In this document: positions 45,182 through 56,941 of the stretch, one piece after another
Layout of the letters: every line of letters starts with the position of its first letter
Numbering within the stretch: position 1 is the first letter of the stretch
Origin: Rhizophagus irregularis
Taxonomy: Eukaryota; Glomeromycota; Glomeromycetes; Glomerales; Glomeraceae
NCBI RefSeq assembly: GCF_026210795.1
Contig: NC_089431.1
Coordinates: 5,456,001-5,520,000 of the forward strand
Length of the DNA: 64,000 nucleotides
Direction of reading: 5' to 3'
Translations under genes and position numbers: made by a program
The notes under the pieces: model-generated
What the model was told of the DNA's origin: nothing
What the model saw: the letters and a program-made list of their open reading frames with translations, nothing else
Databases searched by the model: none

Positions 45182-47075
45182 ATTTTCTTTCATTTATAAG
45201 ATGTTTTATCAAATTTAAAAGTGACTCAATGACCTATGATTAAATAATTCGTGACATGTTTTACTTTAAATCGAAATATTGTATTTAAATAAAAATTAAC
45301 AAAGATGATCCCTTTTCTGTTTTATATTTAAATATAACAAAATCAATTGCGTTTATTAGTACATAATATGAATGCTAAAAATGCCTTTTTAAGCCTTTCC
45401 ATTTCGCCTTCCTAAATCTTTATAATATTTTAATTACTGTACATTATATTTATCATCAACTGACGCTTTTTTATATAAGGTCAATTTTATTTGTTTCTAC
45501 ATTAAAATAATTGGTTCGAATTAAATGGTAAATAGATTCCAAAAGATGCAGCCTGTAGTTATTAATGTGTTAGAGACCTGCAATGTGCCGGGTATAAATC
45601 GGATTTTCAGCTGCGTTACAAATTTATAATACGCAACAATAATATGTTTTAGAATTCTTTTAATTTACTATTAGATTTTTTTTAGTGCATTTCTGCATTT
45701 CAATAATTTTTTGCTTTGTATTCACTATATATATTTTTACGTAAAATTTTATTTATCTTTAAATAAATTATTTTCGTATTAACAGCTGCGCTATATTTGA
45801 TTTAAATTACAATCAATATTATAAAATACTTATGATTTCTAGTACTTATATATTTTTAAAGTTTATAATATTTACTTTATAGATGTTAGTATTCTTAAAT
45901 AGCGATTGTAAAAATTTATATTTACCGAATAATCACTATGCTGCAAGATTTTTAGTTTCTAAAACATTTTGTTAAATCAAATTAAATATTAAATTATAAA
46001 ATATTATAATGTCAAAATAACTAGTATAAAACTTTAGACGATAAAAACGTGAAAAAAAACTATAAGAATTCCGATCCTGGTCGGGGTTTCAAAATATAGT
46101 TAAACGCATGCCTCTATAATGTACTATGCAATAAAGAAATCTGATGGAAGATACTAACTTGGTAAAAATAAAATAAAATAAATAAAATAAAATAAGGTAA
46201 ATTATTACATTTTACATTTCCTTTTGTTTGACCTAATTTGCGTGACGTAACCATTTATGAGAGTATTTTTTTAATTCAAAAGGAACAATCATATTTACTA
46301 AACTAATGTCACTTTCACGCCAGCAGCTAATCTTCTTGTCCAATTAAATAGAAATATGTTTAATTATATTTAAATAATAAAATATTTTTCATATTTACCA
46401 GACATATTCTTGTGTCGACTAAAACATCAACCGAGTGTTTTTCTCATTATGTTCAACTCCTTTTTGCTGAAGATACACGATAATTAATTTTGCAATATTT
46501 ACCAGGAGAGAATATTCTTCTATTATGGCTTCCGTGAATTGCGTTTTTTGAATGTTTTCAACTGTCAGTAATTTGATTATTTAAATTAATTTCTTGTGTT
46601 AAGCAAGCTAGAAACATTTGGGTAATGAACAGAATAATATATAACAGATGATCCGATTTGTTATTCATCCAATAAATCATTCTGCGTTCGTTTATATAAA
46701 TATTCAAATTTATAATTGCGTAAAAGATCTTAGATAAATTTTGTCACAGAGTTGCTATTAATATTTATTTTTACAAGACATATGAAATGTAAATGGAAGT
46801 TATTATACAAATACAGTATATATGGAATCATGTTTACTATATCATATATTATATTAAAAAATTATTGAATATAATGAGCATTCGTAAATATATCGTTCGC
46901 GAAATAAAAGTTGTGACAATAGGCTGTCGGTTAATATGCTCATTTCAATTTCTTAATAACAGAAAACGTAAACTTATGAGAGCTTAAATATAAATATCGT
47001 AAAAAAAATCGATTTATGTCTATTTATTTTAGAAACCACCACCTAAATATAAAATAAAAAAAAAAGATAAATATT
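45182..47075. other. AT-rich intergenic
   Basis: Contains an (AAATA)n-type microsatellite near 46168-46195. No gene recognised. Confidence 0.35.
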
Positions 47076-47600
47076 TTAATATTGGTTTAGTGTAAAAGCA
47101 TTAATACAACGAGTTACGCCAAAGAAAAAACCTTTTTGATGGCACACAATATCGATAATATCATCGTTTTCCATCTCAAGCTATTTTAATGTTAAAAAAA
47201 AGATACATGTGTAATAAATATAAAATTCTTTTAAAGTATTTTAAAGTATTTTGATATTATTTTAGACTTACAGAATCTGGAGTATCATAATCCTTAATTT
47301 GGTGTCCATCAAACAAAAATAACATAAATTTAATATCCAAGCCATTTCTATCACAATGGACTTGCTTAAGTTTATTAAGAGGTTTCGTCTTTTTGACTTT
47401 GTAAACTGTCTCACTCTTAGACTATTGAAATTTACAAATAATGTTAATAAAAGAACTAAATTCACTTTAATTAATATATATATACTTATATACTTAACAT
47501 AATCTTGAACTTTAAGATTAACGAACGAATCAATTGATTCATTTGAATCAACTGCTTCTGTCTTGATAAATTGTAACAATAACTGATCGTTAGAAGCCAT
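47076..47600 (-). CDS. SUMO-like protein without C-terminal diglycine, 3 exons, 118 aa
   Basis: Exons 47600-47499, 47421-47272 and 47180-47076, both introns phase 0 (GTTAAG...TAG and GTAAGT...TAG); 34+50+34 codons plus stop. The ubiquitin-like fold of SUMO is recognisable: VYKVKKTKPLNKLKQVHCDR, FLFDGHQIKDYDTPDS, LEMENDDIIDIV, matching the SUMO pattern (FxVKxTTxLxKLxxxYCxRxG, LRFLFDGxRIxxxxTPxxLxMExxDxIEV). The N-terminal tail carries FIKTE, a consensus sumoylation site at the place of the chain-forming lysine of SUMO-2/3. After the domain it reads CHQKGFFFGV instead of QTGG, so the mature diglycine needed for conjugation is absent. Likely a SUMO-like decoy, acceptor or interaction module. The conserved exon pattern matches the neighbouring copies. 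Confidence 0.7.
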
Positions 47601-49543
47601 TTTTCGTTCGTTTATTAGAAAGAAAAAAATATTTTTATGAAAGCAATAATGGTAATGATACAATGAATGAATAAAATTACAATGAATATACTGTACCTAC
47701 ACTGGATAAACTATTAAAAGATTTATTCATGTTGTGTCTCTATAATTATGCACGTTTATGTTACAGATCCCATGAATGATAATTCCATAAATTTTTTTCG
47801 GATTTTTGTTTACTTTTACAATATACAGAATTAGAACAATAGTTTATGGTCGCAAACGCAGTAAAAATTATGTATTGTGGCGATGTATCTTCTCATATAC
47901 TGTATTCGGTAAATTGCACTGTGACATTATTAAGTTTTTTAGAAAACTTTATTTGAACTCACGGAATGACTGAAAGAAAGACTTTTTATATTTTATAAAA
48001 TTAACGAATTCCAATTTGTTACGCCAAAATAAACCGGAAATAGAATAATAATGAATCAATTGACTGTATGAAATGAAAAGAACAAGAAACTTTTGAGCCA
48101 ATATGTTATTGAGTGCTAACAATTCATCGAATTTTCACTCAATGATGGTAACAGTATACAAGAAATTACTGTATGTGGTTTGGTATCTATAACGGCAACA
48201 CAAGAACGAAATAGGAAAATTTCATAGAAATGATCAACATAAACGCCAACGTAACATTGTACCCTCGAAGTAAAAATAAACAAACACATCTATTCTTATT
48301 TTTTTATTTATTATATACTACAAAATTTCATTTATATGCATCAAACAACACGAACAATATGATCACAAACTGGCACATGTTACACACTTAGTATTGTATT
48401 CTGTGCAATCAATAACATCAACGTAACTGGGGTTTATTCCCAAATTTTATCTTTTTATCAGTACTATCTCTACAATCATCGCTTTTACTACAAATATTTA
48501 CAGTGAATAATTGGCAAAAATTTGCCGGAAGGTCACACTTCATTGATCGAGATAAGATTAGAAATGTGATTTTTTTAAAAAAAATATATTACATTTAAAA
48601 AAAAAAAAATTATAAAAATCAGTGTTGAGCGACTTGAGCATTTAAAAAAAACTAGATGTTCATTTTTCAATATCACATGATTTCGCCCTTAATTTTCCGA
48701 ATTTTTAGAATAGACAAGGGTCAGAATTAGTAGTGGATTAGATATAGGTCTTTTCTTGATAATTAAAATTTTCTGCTCCCCACATTTTTATTTAGGTTGA
48801 GGAGAAACTGACCACAATCTTTACTACAAATAAACAAAATGATATATATATTTAATTGGAAGGTTATAAAACTTATATCAGCAGTGTTATCATAAATAAA
48901 ATCACATTTTATCGAAAGTTCATCTTGCACATGTAATTTCTTAGTATAAATGCTGTTCCATTTACAAAGTTCATAGAAGAGTCAATAAGCTAATTTTTAT
49001 ACTATATTCTATTAATACCTTAAGTTATGAAGTTTTAAAAAAAATTTTGTTAGAGATAAACTAATATCTTACAAATAATAATTATAAATATTTTAAATAA
49101 GTTAAAATAAGAAGAAATGCTATAATGTTAAATAAATTTAAAATTGTTATGAATTTTATAAGAAAAATTCATTTTAGTAATAATCGATCTCATTTACATT
49201 TTATAGGACCTCATTAACATTGTTCCAAAAGAATAGTATCACAATTTGGAATATAATATCATAATTTATATATTACTCGACAGTTTTATTTGGTTATTAT
49301 ATAATTATACGCAAAGTAAGAAACTGTTATTATTTTGATAACCAAACTTAAATAAAAAAAATTATAGATTCATTAATATTATTATCACTTAGGAAGAAAA
49401 AAATTCTGATTCTTCGCATGGTTTGCAAAATACATCTCCTTATGTTTGGCTGTGGTTTGAACGTGGAAGCGGAACACTTATTAACACACTGCATTTTTAC
49501 GGGATATGTAGAAAATAAAAACCATTATTATAAATTTTGTCAT
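47601..49543. other. intergenic between the SUMO-like genes
   Basis: No open frame. 47860-47925 holds a fragment (CGGTAAATTGCACTGTGACA) resembling words at 53900 and 60370. Confidence 0.35.
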
Positions 49544-50641
49544 TTATTTGATATTAATATTATTGCATTTTAAAAAAAAACCTATTCTCTCGGGCACATA
49601 ATCGATAATATCGTCGTCTTCCATTTCGAGCTGTAAAAAAAAATATATTTGCAAACAAATACTGTATAATAAATATAAGTATTTTAGACTTACAAAATCA
49701 GGAGTGTCATCATAATGAATCCTGCATCCATCAAATAGAAATCTTAGTGTGGCAGGGCTAAGTCCATTTATTTCAGAATGGGATTCCATAAGTTTTTTAA
49801 GAGGTTTTGCCCTTTCAACTATGTAAGTCGTCTCTTTACGTTTAATAGAATCATTTTTCTATTAACATTGCAAATGGTATTAGCAAAAAAATAACAAATA
49901 ACCTGATTTTTAGGACAAATGAACTTAACATAATCATAATCATAGTAGATCATAATACTAAAAAATGAATTAGCTGAACCAGTCGGTTCTTCTGTCTTGA
50001 TAAATTGGGACAATAATTGATCAGAATTCGTAATTACGTTCCTATATTAAAATGAAAAAATAATATAGAATATACGAATAAATGCAACAAAAATTGGATT
50101 ATATCGTACGCCAAGTGTAGGGCACATACAATATTTATGTTAAACATTCATGAAAAGTAACTCTAAAACTTTTTAATTTCTACGCATTAAATACACTAGA
50201 AATATAGTAGTTTACCGGATAGCAGGTGCAAATATAACATGAATTGAATCACCTTCTTCCATCTCAAGCTATATTAATATATAGAAACGAAAAATATCTT
50301 TATAAACATATGAAATATGTATTAAAAGTATTTTTAAATAAACTTACAGAATCAGGAGTGTCATTATCCATAACATTGAGTCCATCAAATAGAAATTTTG
50401 TTGCATGAATCTTTAATCTATTTCTTTTACAATAGACTTCCTTGAGTTTTTTAAAAGGTGTTGTTCTCAGAACGTCTTATTGTCATCCTAGTAAAATTGC
50501 AAATAGTTAAAAAAGGATTAAATTTACCCTTAATTTTGTAGATTCGTGTCACTTAACTTTACTCTTGACATGAAAACTAATAAATGAATCAATCGGATCA
50601 ACTGCTTCCGTCTTAATAAATTGTGGCGATAATTGGTCCAT
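49544..50641 (-). CDS. tandem (double) SUMO-like gene, 6 exons; first module frameshifted
   Basis: Module 1: exons 50641-50558, 50487-50348 and 50268-50216 (MDQLSPQFIKTEAVDPIDSF..., TTPFKKLKEVYCKRNRLKIH, KFLFDGLNVMDNDTPDS, LEMEEGDSIHVIFAPAIR). Module 2: exons 50041-49903, 49858-49694 and 49630-49544 (NSDQLLSQFIKTEEPTGSAN, YIVERAKPLKKLMESHSEIN, LRFLFDGCRIHYDDTPDF, LEMEDDDIIDYVPERIGF). Exon 3 ends CG|GTAAAC and splices in phase to AATATAG|GAACG, replacing a stop with a read-through into module 2, which has no ATG of its own at the expected place. The second exon of module 1 is 140 nt instead of 141, a one-base loss near 50475, so module 1 is out of frame as assembled. Both modules keep IKTE and lack diglycine. 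Confidence 0.6.
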
Positions 50642-52095
50642 AATTACTGTACTTGCTTTGTGTTAGAAAGAATTTATTTTTTTACAAAAGAAATAATGAA
50701 AATAAAATGAGTAGACACAACATAAATGATTGTCTTACACAAGAGTATTTTAATATGTATGTTTATGTTACATATCTATATTTGTAATTGAAATAATTTT
50801 ACTGCTAAATATAGCCGCAAGTACGGAAAACTAGTACCAACTTGAATAATACATATTAGATTATCATATAAGTACGAAAAAAAGTACTGTAAGTATATAC
50901 TGTATGATAAATGAACACTACTGCGCCATTTTTTTATTTATTTTGCAGAGAAGACTTCGAATCCTTAAATAAATACGATTTTAAATATAAATGTTTACGC
51001 TCTTCAAAATTATAGTTTTTCTTCTACTCATAAAATTAACGAAATAAAATTAACGAACTATAATTTGTTTCGAAAACAATCGTTCAATTGTCCATCCACT
51101 TCTGCGAAAACAAAGATTTAATTGATCGACATTGAACAACCTAAGTACCGTACTACTGTATTACTACCGTGTTACTGCTGACATTGTACTATTCGAAACA
51201 TAAAAATATTCCTATCCGTACTTTATTATAGCTTTTAGGTTGCCTATATAATCATATAACCGGTTAATGAAAGCAAGTCGAATGGCTTCTCGATCAACAA
51301 CTTGCATTCGTTACACATTTTTCTGTATCATTTTGTGAATTTTTATGGTTGCATACAATATACTATATTTATTATATGTGACATTAAGCAAAAATTTGAG
51401 ACTTTTAAATTAGTGACTTGATTTAGATTAGAGATGTTTTTCATACAAAGTGAATTTTTTCAAATGAATTTTTTTAATGAACGAATATTAATAGTATTAT
51501 TTCCGCAAATTTTTTATATACTTTTAATTTTTAGCATAAACAAGATAATGTTATTTGTATAATAAAAGGAAATTATCACAATATATTTATAAAAATTGTT
51601 TCATATCCGATGATAATCGTACAAGCGTTACAGAGTGATTTAACAGATTTCAAAAATGGTTTATAAAAAATCATTTTTTTTTTTTTGAAAAATGTTACTA
51701 TAATCCAAGAAAATAAAGTACTAAGGTTTGGTTCTTTTCAATTACTTTTGAAAATTTATGATACAATATTGCTTTGAAATAGAATCATTATAATCATAAA
51801 AAAATGTAATTTTCAGCTTAGAAATTAGGCCAAAAAATATTTATATACTTCTGAAATAAATAATAAATAATATTTTTTTTTTGATTTTTTTTTAAAAAAT
51901 TTTTTATAACTTTTCTTATAACAAAAAATACTTGAAAATAAGTTAAATAAATAAATGAATTGAAATTATATTTATTACCAGAAGATAAATTATTATTATT
52001 TATACTCCTAACTGCTAATATATCCGTTAATTGCTTGACCATAAAATAAATGAAGAATGAAGAATGAAGTTATTATTAATTTAATATTATGTTAA
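50642..52095. other. AT-rich intergenic
   Basis: At 52042 on the minus strand a short piece (MVKQLTDILAVRSINNNNLS) ends at a GTAATA donor-like site; no continuation was found. Nothing else recognised. Confidence 0.3.
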
Positions 52096-52931
52096 TAGTG
52101 CTCCGTACGGGTCGGGTCAGACCCGGGTGTTCGACCCGACCTGAATTTTTAAATCGAATCGGGATTGATCATTTTAATGACTTATAACCCGTATAAACCA
52201 ACCCGTCAGGTTAGGGTCATACTGTTGCTTTGACCCAGATCAACCCGGGTGACCCGAATGACACGTTTTTTTCATCACTATTGTTATTTTTATAGTTGGA
52301 AAAACTTTACTAATAAATAAAATATAATGTCTGGGGTTATTGATATTATTGCTGAGCCAACAACTCAACTCGGAAACAAATCTTCTTGAGGAAAAAAGAA
52401 CTCCTGCCATAACGTAAAGATGCAAATACGCATCATGAAGTCAGATGTCTTAATTGTCCGTAAGTATAGAAAAGTTTTGAAATATAATTTTTAGTTGATA
52501 ATATACACTTACTAATATTAATTAATAAAATTAATAATATGATTTCAGTTATTCAAGCTACGAGTGTTTCCAGTAGAGTGAACTTTTTCCAGTGGAGCTG
52601 ATCTTGTGGCGACAAAAATATTCAGTTTTAAGAAATTTGAAGTGAATTTTATATTAATTAATTAAATAAACAACATTATTATAATTAAAGTTGTAAAATT
52701 TAGTGAAGTGGTTGAAAAAATAAATCATGTAACTTGATCAATTTTGCTGATCATAAATTTAATATAAATTCGAGTTTGACCCGGGTTATCCGGGTTAAGC
52801 TATAATTGGGTCGAGTCAAGTTCAGGTTATACAGTTGATTGATCCGAACATTCGAATCGAATTACGTGAATATTCGAGTCGAATTCGAACATCCCTCAAA
52901 CCCGACCTAACCCGACCCGTACGGAGCACTA
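52096..52931. mobile_element. 836-bp TIR element with ACCCG-rich subterminal repeats
   Basis: TAGTGCTCCGTACGGGTCGG at the left and CCGACCCGTACGGAGCACTA at the right form about 22-bp perfect TIRs. Subterminal regions on both sides are crowded with ACCCGG/GACCCG words, like transposase-binding repeats of hAT elements. The interior holds a BED-finger exon relic, so this is probably a deletion derivative of a hAT element. Target duplications are not clear. Confidence 0.75.
52329..52457 (+). pseudogene. BED zinc-finger exon relic of a hAT transposase
   Basis: Reading MSGVIDIIAEPTTQLGNKSS, then shifting, KDANTHHEVRCLNCP up to a GTAAGT donor. HHEVRCxxC is the first zinc-ligand half of a BED finger, usual at the N-terminus of hAT transposases (AxCxxC). 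A stop (TAA) before KDANT and a frameshift show decay. Confidence 0.5.
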
Positions 52932-53164
52932 ATTATTTATGTATTTATCTTAAAGACGTCCTTCATTAGTGCTTGGCTCGCAAAGAAAAATCATTAGCAT
53001 TTATTTTCATCATAAAAAGTCATAACATTATATAAAGAAGGCGAGAACGGACAACAATTAATCATCAAGTATTATTATCAGGAATTATAATCTGATTATT
53101 TACTTTCTTTTATAATACTTCGTTATTTTTATTTCCTTCAAAGTTTTAATATAAGAGCAATAAG

Positions 53165-53935
53165 GTGGTGTCCGAACTTTCGAATCCCACTTCGCCGAAG
53201 CAATTTAGTGCCATTTTACTAAAATGACATTTCCCGAATGGACATTTCTCCGATGATATGGAGAATGCAACCGAATTGTTTATACATACGCAGTCAGATC
53301 AGTTTAAAAATTCAAAAATCAGCCAGTCATTATAATTGATCGGCATAATTCTGGCCAATTTATAATTCTGGCCAGAATTAATACACGTTCCATAAAAATT
53401 TTTTTTTTGAATTTTGACCAGAATTATAAATTGGCCCGAATTATGCTGATCAATAATAATCTTTGTATGTACAGACAGTACAGTACGACTGCGTATGAAA
53501 CTTAATAAATGAGTTGCCCGCTCTTTTTACAAATCTATTTTTAAAAATTAATAGGATAATCCTCACAATGTTTCTTTTCTTACATGATTCAAATATAAAA
53601 GTATGATCGTCGTTTACACAAAATCAAGTACCATTTTCCAAAACAAGTGAAAATGAGAATTTGTTCTTTGAATAATTTTTATTTTTTTTTTTGTATCGAA
53701 TTGTTACAGTAATGATTAAGGAAATAAACCAATTAATAACATTTTCAGCAAAATGTCCTTCGATAAAATGGACAATTCGGGAAAAGGCTCAGCAAAATAT
53801 CCATTCGACGAAATGTCCATTCGGCAAAATGTCCTTTTGTCGAAACTTCCCTATAGCGAAATGGCTTCGGTGAAATAGGTTTCGGTGAAATAGACTTCGG
53901 CGGCGAAATGTATTGTAACACTACTGTAACCGTGC
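53165..53935. mobile_element. degenerate foldback element with CGAAATGGACATT words
   Basis: The left part (GGTGTCCGAACTTTCGAATC, CACTTCGCCGAAG, AATGGACATTTCTCCG) and the right part (TCCATTCGGCAAAATGTCC, CTTCGGTGAAATAG, ACTTCGGCGGCGAAATG) are inverted relatives built from the same short words. Inner flanks ACATACGCAGTCAG (53285) and CGACTGCGTATG (53484) are also inverted. Classification uncertain. Fragments of a similar kind are at 60050-60090 and 60305-60375. Confidence 0.55.
53334..53456. repeat. nested palindrome with TAATTCTGGCC arms
   Basis: TTGATCGGCATAATTCTGGC ... TATAATTCTGGCC at the left and GACCAGAATTATAAATTGGC ... ATTATGCTGATCAA at the right: arms of about 38 bp with a T-rich loop. 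Probably a small foldback inserted in the element at 53165-53935. Confidence 0.65.
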
Positions 53936-54824
53936 AGTAAATTAATAATGTAAAAAAAATACAATAGATCCAAATTCATGTGTATAGATTTAATGAATTG
54001 AATCATAATTCATTAATGAATCGAACATAATATCGGTGTTATAACTATCAATACATAAAAGAGATTAATTTAATTGTTCGAATTGTAAAATAAATGAAAT
54101 AATATAAGAATCTAAGTTCGTAAACTTAACAGATTATAAATTTGTATACAATATTGTATTCTAGTACGAACCTTAGTTTTTAAGATTTCGTCACGTTACG
54201 CCATCAAAAATAAGATACACATGTCTACATAAAAAAAAAAATATTTTGAAAATTTACAAAATTTATACAGAAAGTTTGATGCATTTAAATTTAGATGTGA
54301 TCTATGAGGGATTTCAATTCCCGTTTATAATATATTAAATATTATAGAATTTGGCGTGTATGAAAACTCGGACTAATTTGGCATGATTTTAACCGAATAT
54401 TTAAACATCTTCAATGAAAACGTGTTTTGACCTGATAAAATTTTAATGAAAATATTTTTAAATATTCGACAATTTTAATAAAACAGAGAATTCACAAATA
54501 AACATGACTAAAATTTTCGTTAATTTTGGCCGGAATTAATCACGAATTGTTGGCCTAAATTAAGGAATTAATCTCTAATACTGGTCTAGTCAAAACGTAA
54601 AATAAATAAATACGAAATAGTAAAAACTAAATATAAATTCATAATGAATTAAACAAAATTATATTTATACCCAAAAAAATCTATTTAAAATATTTTGAAA
54701 TTCTTTTACCCTTTCTTCCTAGAATGAGATTAATTTTACAAGCTACAGGTAAACATGGTTATAATTAATACTGTAATCAATGCATTATCCTTGAATATGA
54801 CAAACGTGAAATTCTAGTTAATAC
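53936..54824. other. intergenic, 3' side of the kinase gene
   Basis: Contains another patch of TTTTGGCCGGAATTAA / TTGTTGGCCTAAATTAA words (54526-54580). The kinase frame reaches TAA at 54825, but ACAAC|GTAAGT there is a strong donor, so a short extra 3' exon may lie in this stretch. Confidence 0.35.
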
Positions 54825-56171
54825 TTACGTTGTAAAGTCAATAATTTCTACGGAATTATTATTAACATTATCGTATTTTGAAATGTTCTTTGTAAAAGAA
54901 TTAAGTAATCGAGATGTATAAATAGCTTGTAAATGAGGATTTGATTCACTAGATAATGACTTTCGATGTTCTTCCGCTTCCTTGAATTGGTTTTCAATTT
55001 CATAATGCTCTTGTTTCTTTTCAATTTTCATTAGAGTTTTAAATCCTGATTCATTCTTTGTGTATGAAGCATAAAATATCAAAATTTCTTTTTTTAATTC
55101 AGCTATTTTCGGTCTTTTGTCTGGACTTGAATCCCAACATTTTTCCATTAATTCAACGTAACACTTTGGTGCTTCCGTCTTATTTATTACGGGTCTATCA
55201 CCTTTACATATGTTTATCGCTAAAAATTCGTCGTGTGGACAATTGGCAAAAGGTTGTCTTCCAGTTGCTATAAAATACATAATCATACCAGCACTATATA
55301 TATCTGACGCTTGGGTATAAGGGTTTCCTTTTAGCACGTTAGGGTCTAAATAAGGCATAACTCCAAAAATTTTTGTTTCATCGTTATTACTTGCTTCTCT
55401 ACACAATCCCATATCTGAAATATGTGGAAAATTACCATTTTTAATTAAAATATTTCCCGTATGAAAATCATGATGAACAAATCCTTTTTGATGAAGTTCA
55501 TCAAGAGCATTAAAAATATTAAATAATGATTTTAATTTATTTTTCCAACTTAAGTTAATAAAATTTTTATTTATCCAATCATTAAGACTTCCGCCTTCCA
55601 CAAATTCGAAAACCATAATATATTCTTTTGTTACTGGATTTTGTGATATTCCATATGCTTTAAGAATATGATGAGAATTCATTATTGTATGTATTTTAAT
55701 CTGGTAATACCGTAATAGAATTTATATTATTAGACTTTTTTTAAAAAAATAAAAATACTAATATTTGAAATTTCATACCTCGCTTAGAAATTCACTTGTA
55801 ATATTTTGTGAGTCAATTAAACATTTTAAAGCGACTTTTTTATTAGCTCTTTCTTTTCTTGTCGTCCATTCCATTTTATTCACATCATAATTTAATGGAC
55901 CATCCTTCCATATCGCTGAACATACTGTAGAAAAACCACCTTTACCTATTAATTCAACATCATTAAATTGATTATATGGTATCCATTCAAATAATAGATC
56001 ATTATAACAATTGATTTTTGAATTTATTTCTTGAATAAATTCATCAATTTTTTTATCTCCGCTGATTTTAGTATAATTTTTTAATCGATTTATTTGACAG
56101 GGTTTACACCATTTATATTTTATATTAAAAAAACCTTTATATGATTCACCACATTTTTCACATTTATCCAT
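54825..56171 (-). CDS. TKL-like protein kinase, 2 exons, 422 aa
   Basis: Exon 1 56171-55779 and exon 2 55700-54825, with a phase-0 GT-AG intron of 78 bp. The N-terminal ribbon CEKCGESYKG...KWCKPC is followed by FEWIPYNQFNDVELIGKGGF (Gly-rich loop GKGGFSTV, residues about 78-85), VALKC (catalytic Lys), HHDFHTGNIL at about 206-215 (catalytic loop, with HHD instead of HRD), DMG at about 227-229 (instead of DFG), PNVLKGNPYTQASDIYSAGM (activation/P+1 region to helix F) and CWDSSPDKRP. All catalytic-type residues (K, D, N, D) are present, so it is probably active; HHD is a variation. The C-tail is Glu/Lys-rich then AIYTSRLLNSFTKNISKYDN, shared with the gene at 60743. Role unknown; such kinases are hugely expanded in this lineage. 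Confidence 0.88.
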
Positions 56172-56735
56172 TTCTTTATTGTTTGTTAATATCTCGCTTT
56201 GGGATGTATATCTTGTTATTTAAAAGTTAAGAAGGAAAGAATAATTTTTTTTTTTTCTCAAACAATTTAAGTCCCTTCGTTATAAACATTTAAATAGTGT
56301 TTAGCTTGATTCGGTAAATTGTACTAATTAAAAAATGCAAAAACTTTATCTTTTTCGGAAAATTGTGCTACGTTTTTGAAGATCTGCTTCATACACAAAG
56401 AACCATTCTTTAGTTGTACAAAATTTTTCGAGAATAGTTATGATCGGTTTTGCCGTCTTTCGATTTTGTGTAAAGGCAAAAATTTTATAATTACTGTATA
56501 ATTAAATTTTTCATAAATCACGTCAAATGGTTTTTACGTATTACACAGTGCGTATTGACAATTCGATGTCCTACGGTTCGTAGTTAGAAATTTTAAGCAA
56601 AATAATCGGGCCCATTTCCGCATAACGAAGTTTTAATTATCTTTATATGTTTATCAAAGTTATTGAAAAATTTTTTTCTCAGAGTAATTATATCAAACTC
56701 TCTTTACATATTTGATAACTTTTCATAGTATGTAT
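56172..56735. other. intergenic between divergent genes
   Basis: Upstream of the minus-strand kinase. TTCGGTAAATTGTACTAATT near 56310 is a fragment of a recurring word family. No gene. Confidence 0.3.
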
Positions 56736-56754
56736 GGAACGACTGGAACGTTCC
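56736..56754. promoter_or_regulatory. heat-shock-element-like triplet
   Basis: GGAACGACTGGAACGTTCC contains GAA...GAA..TTC modules, the last two as a perfect nGAAnnTTCn pair. It lies 59 bp upstream of the small frame at 56813. HSF binding is inference. Confidence 0.35.
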
Positions 56755-56812
56755 AATTTCATTGGCCGCAGAATCATACGAACCTCGGGTATCACAAAAG
56801 ACAGGTCTTCAA

Positions 56813-56941
56813 ATGGCATCATTAACAGAAATAAAGATGATGAATAAAGTTGCATTAATAAAGCCACCTTTACGACGAACTTACAAGTACGAAATCGATT
56901 TAGGTGAGAGAAAACATTTGGTGAATCCCAGTTATCCGTAA
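56813..56941 (+). CDS. small basic ORF or first exon, 42 codons
   Basis: MASLTEIKMMNKVALIKPPL then RRTYKYEIDLGERKHLVNPS ending YP then TAA. Codon use (ATC, GGT, CCC, TTG) is less AT-biased than the surroundings, which suggests real coding. The last codons overlap a donor (TATCC|GTAAGA), so this may be exon 1 of a longer gene. No family recognised. Confidence 0.3.
   Translation: MASLTEIKMMNKVALIKPPLRRTYKYEIDLGERKHLVNPSYP

Noticed and set aside
53691-53873. 60-codon frame (SAKCPSIKW...)
   Set aside because: Translation of CGAAATGGACATT words of the foldback element.
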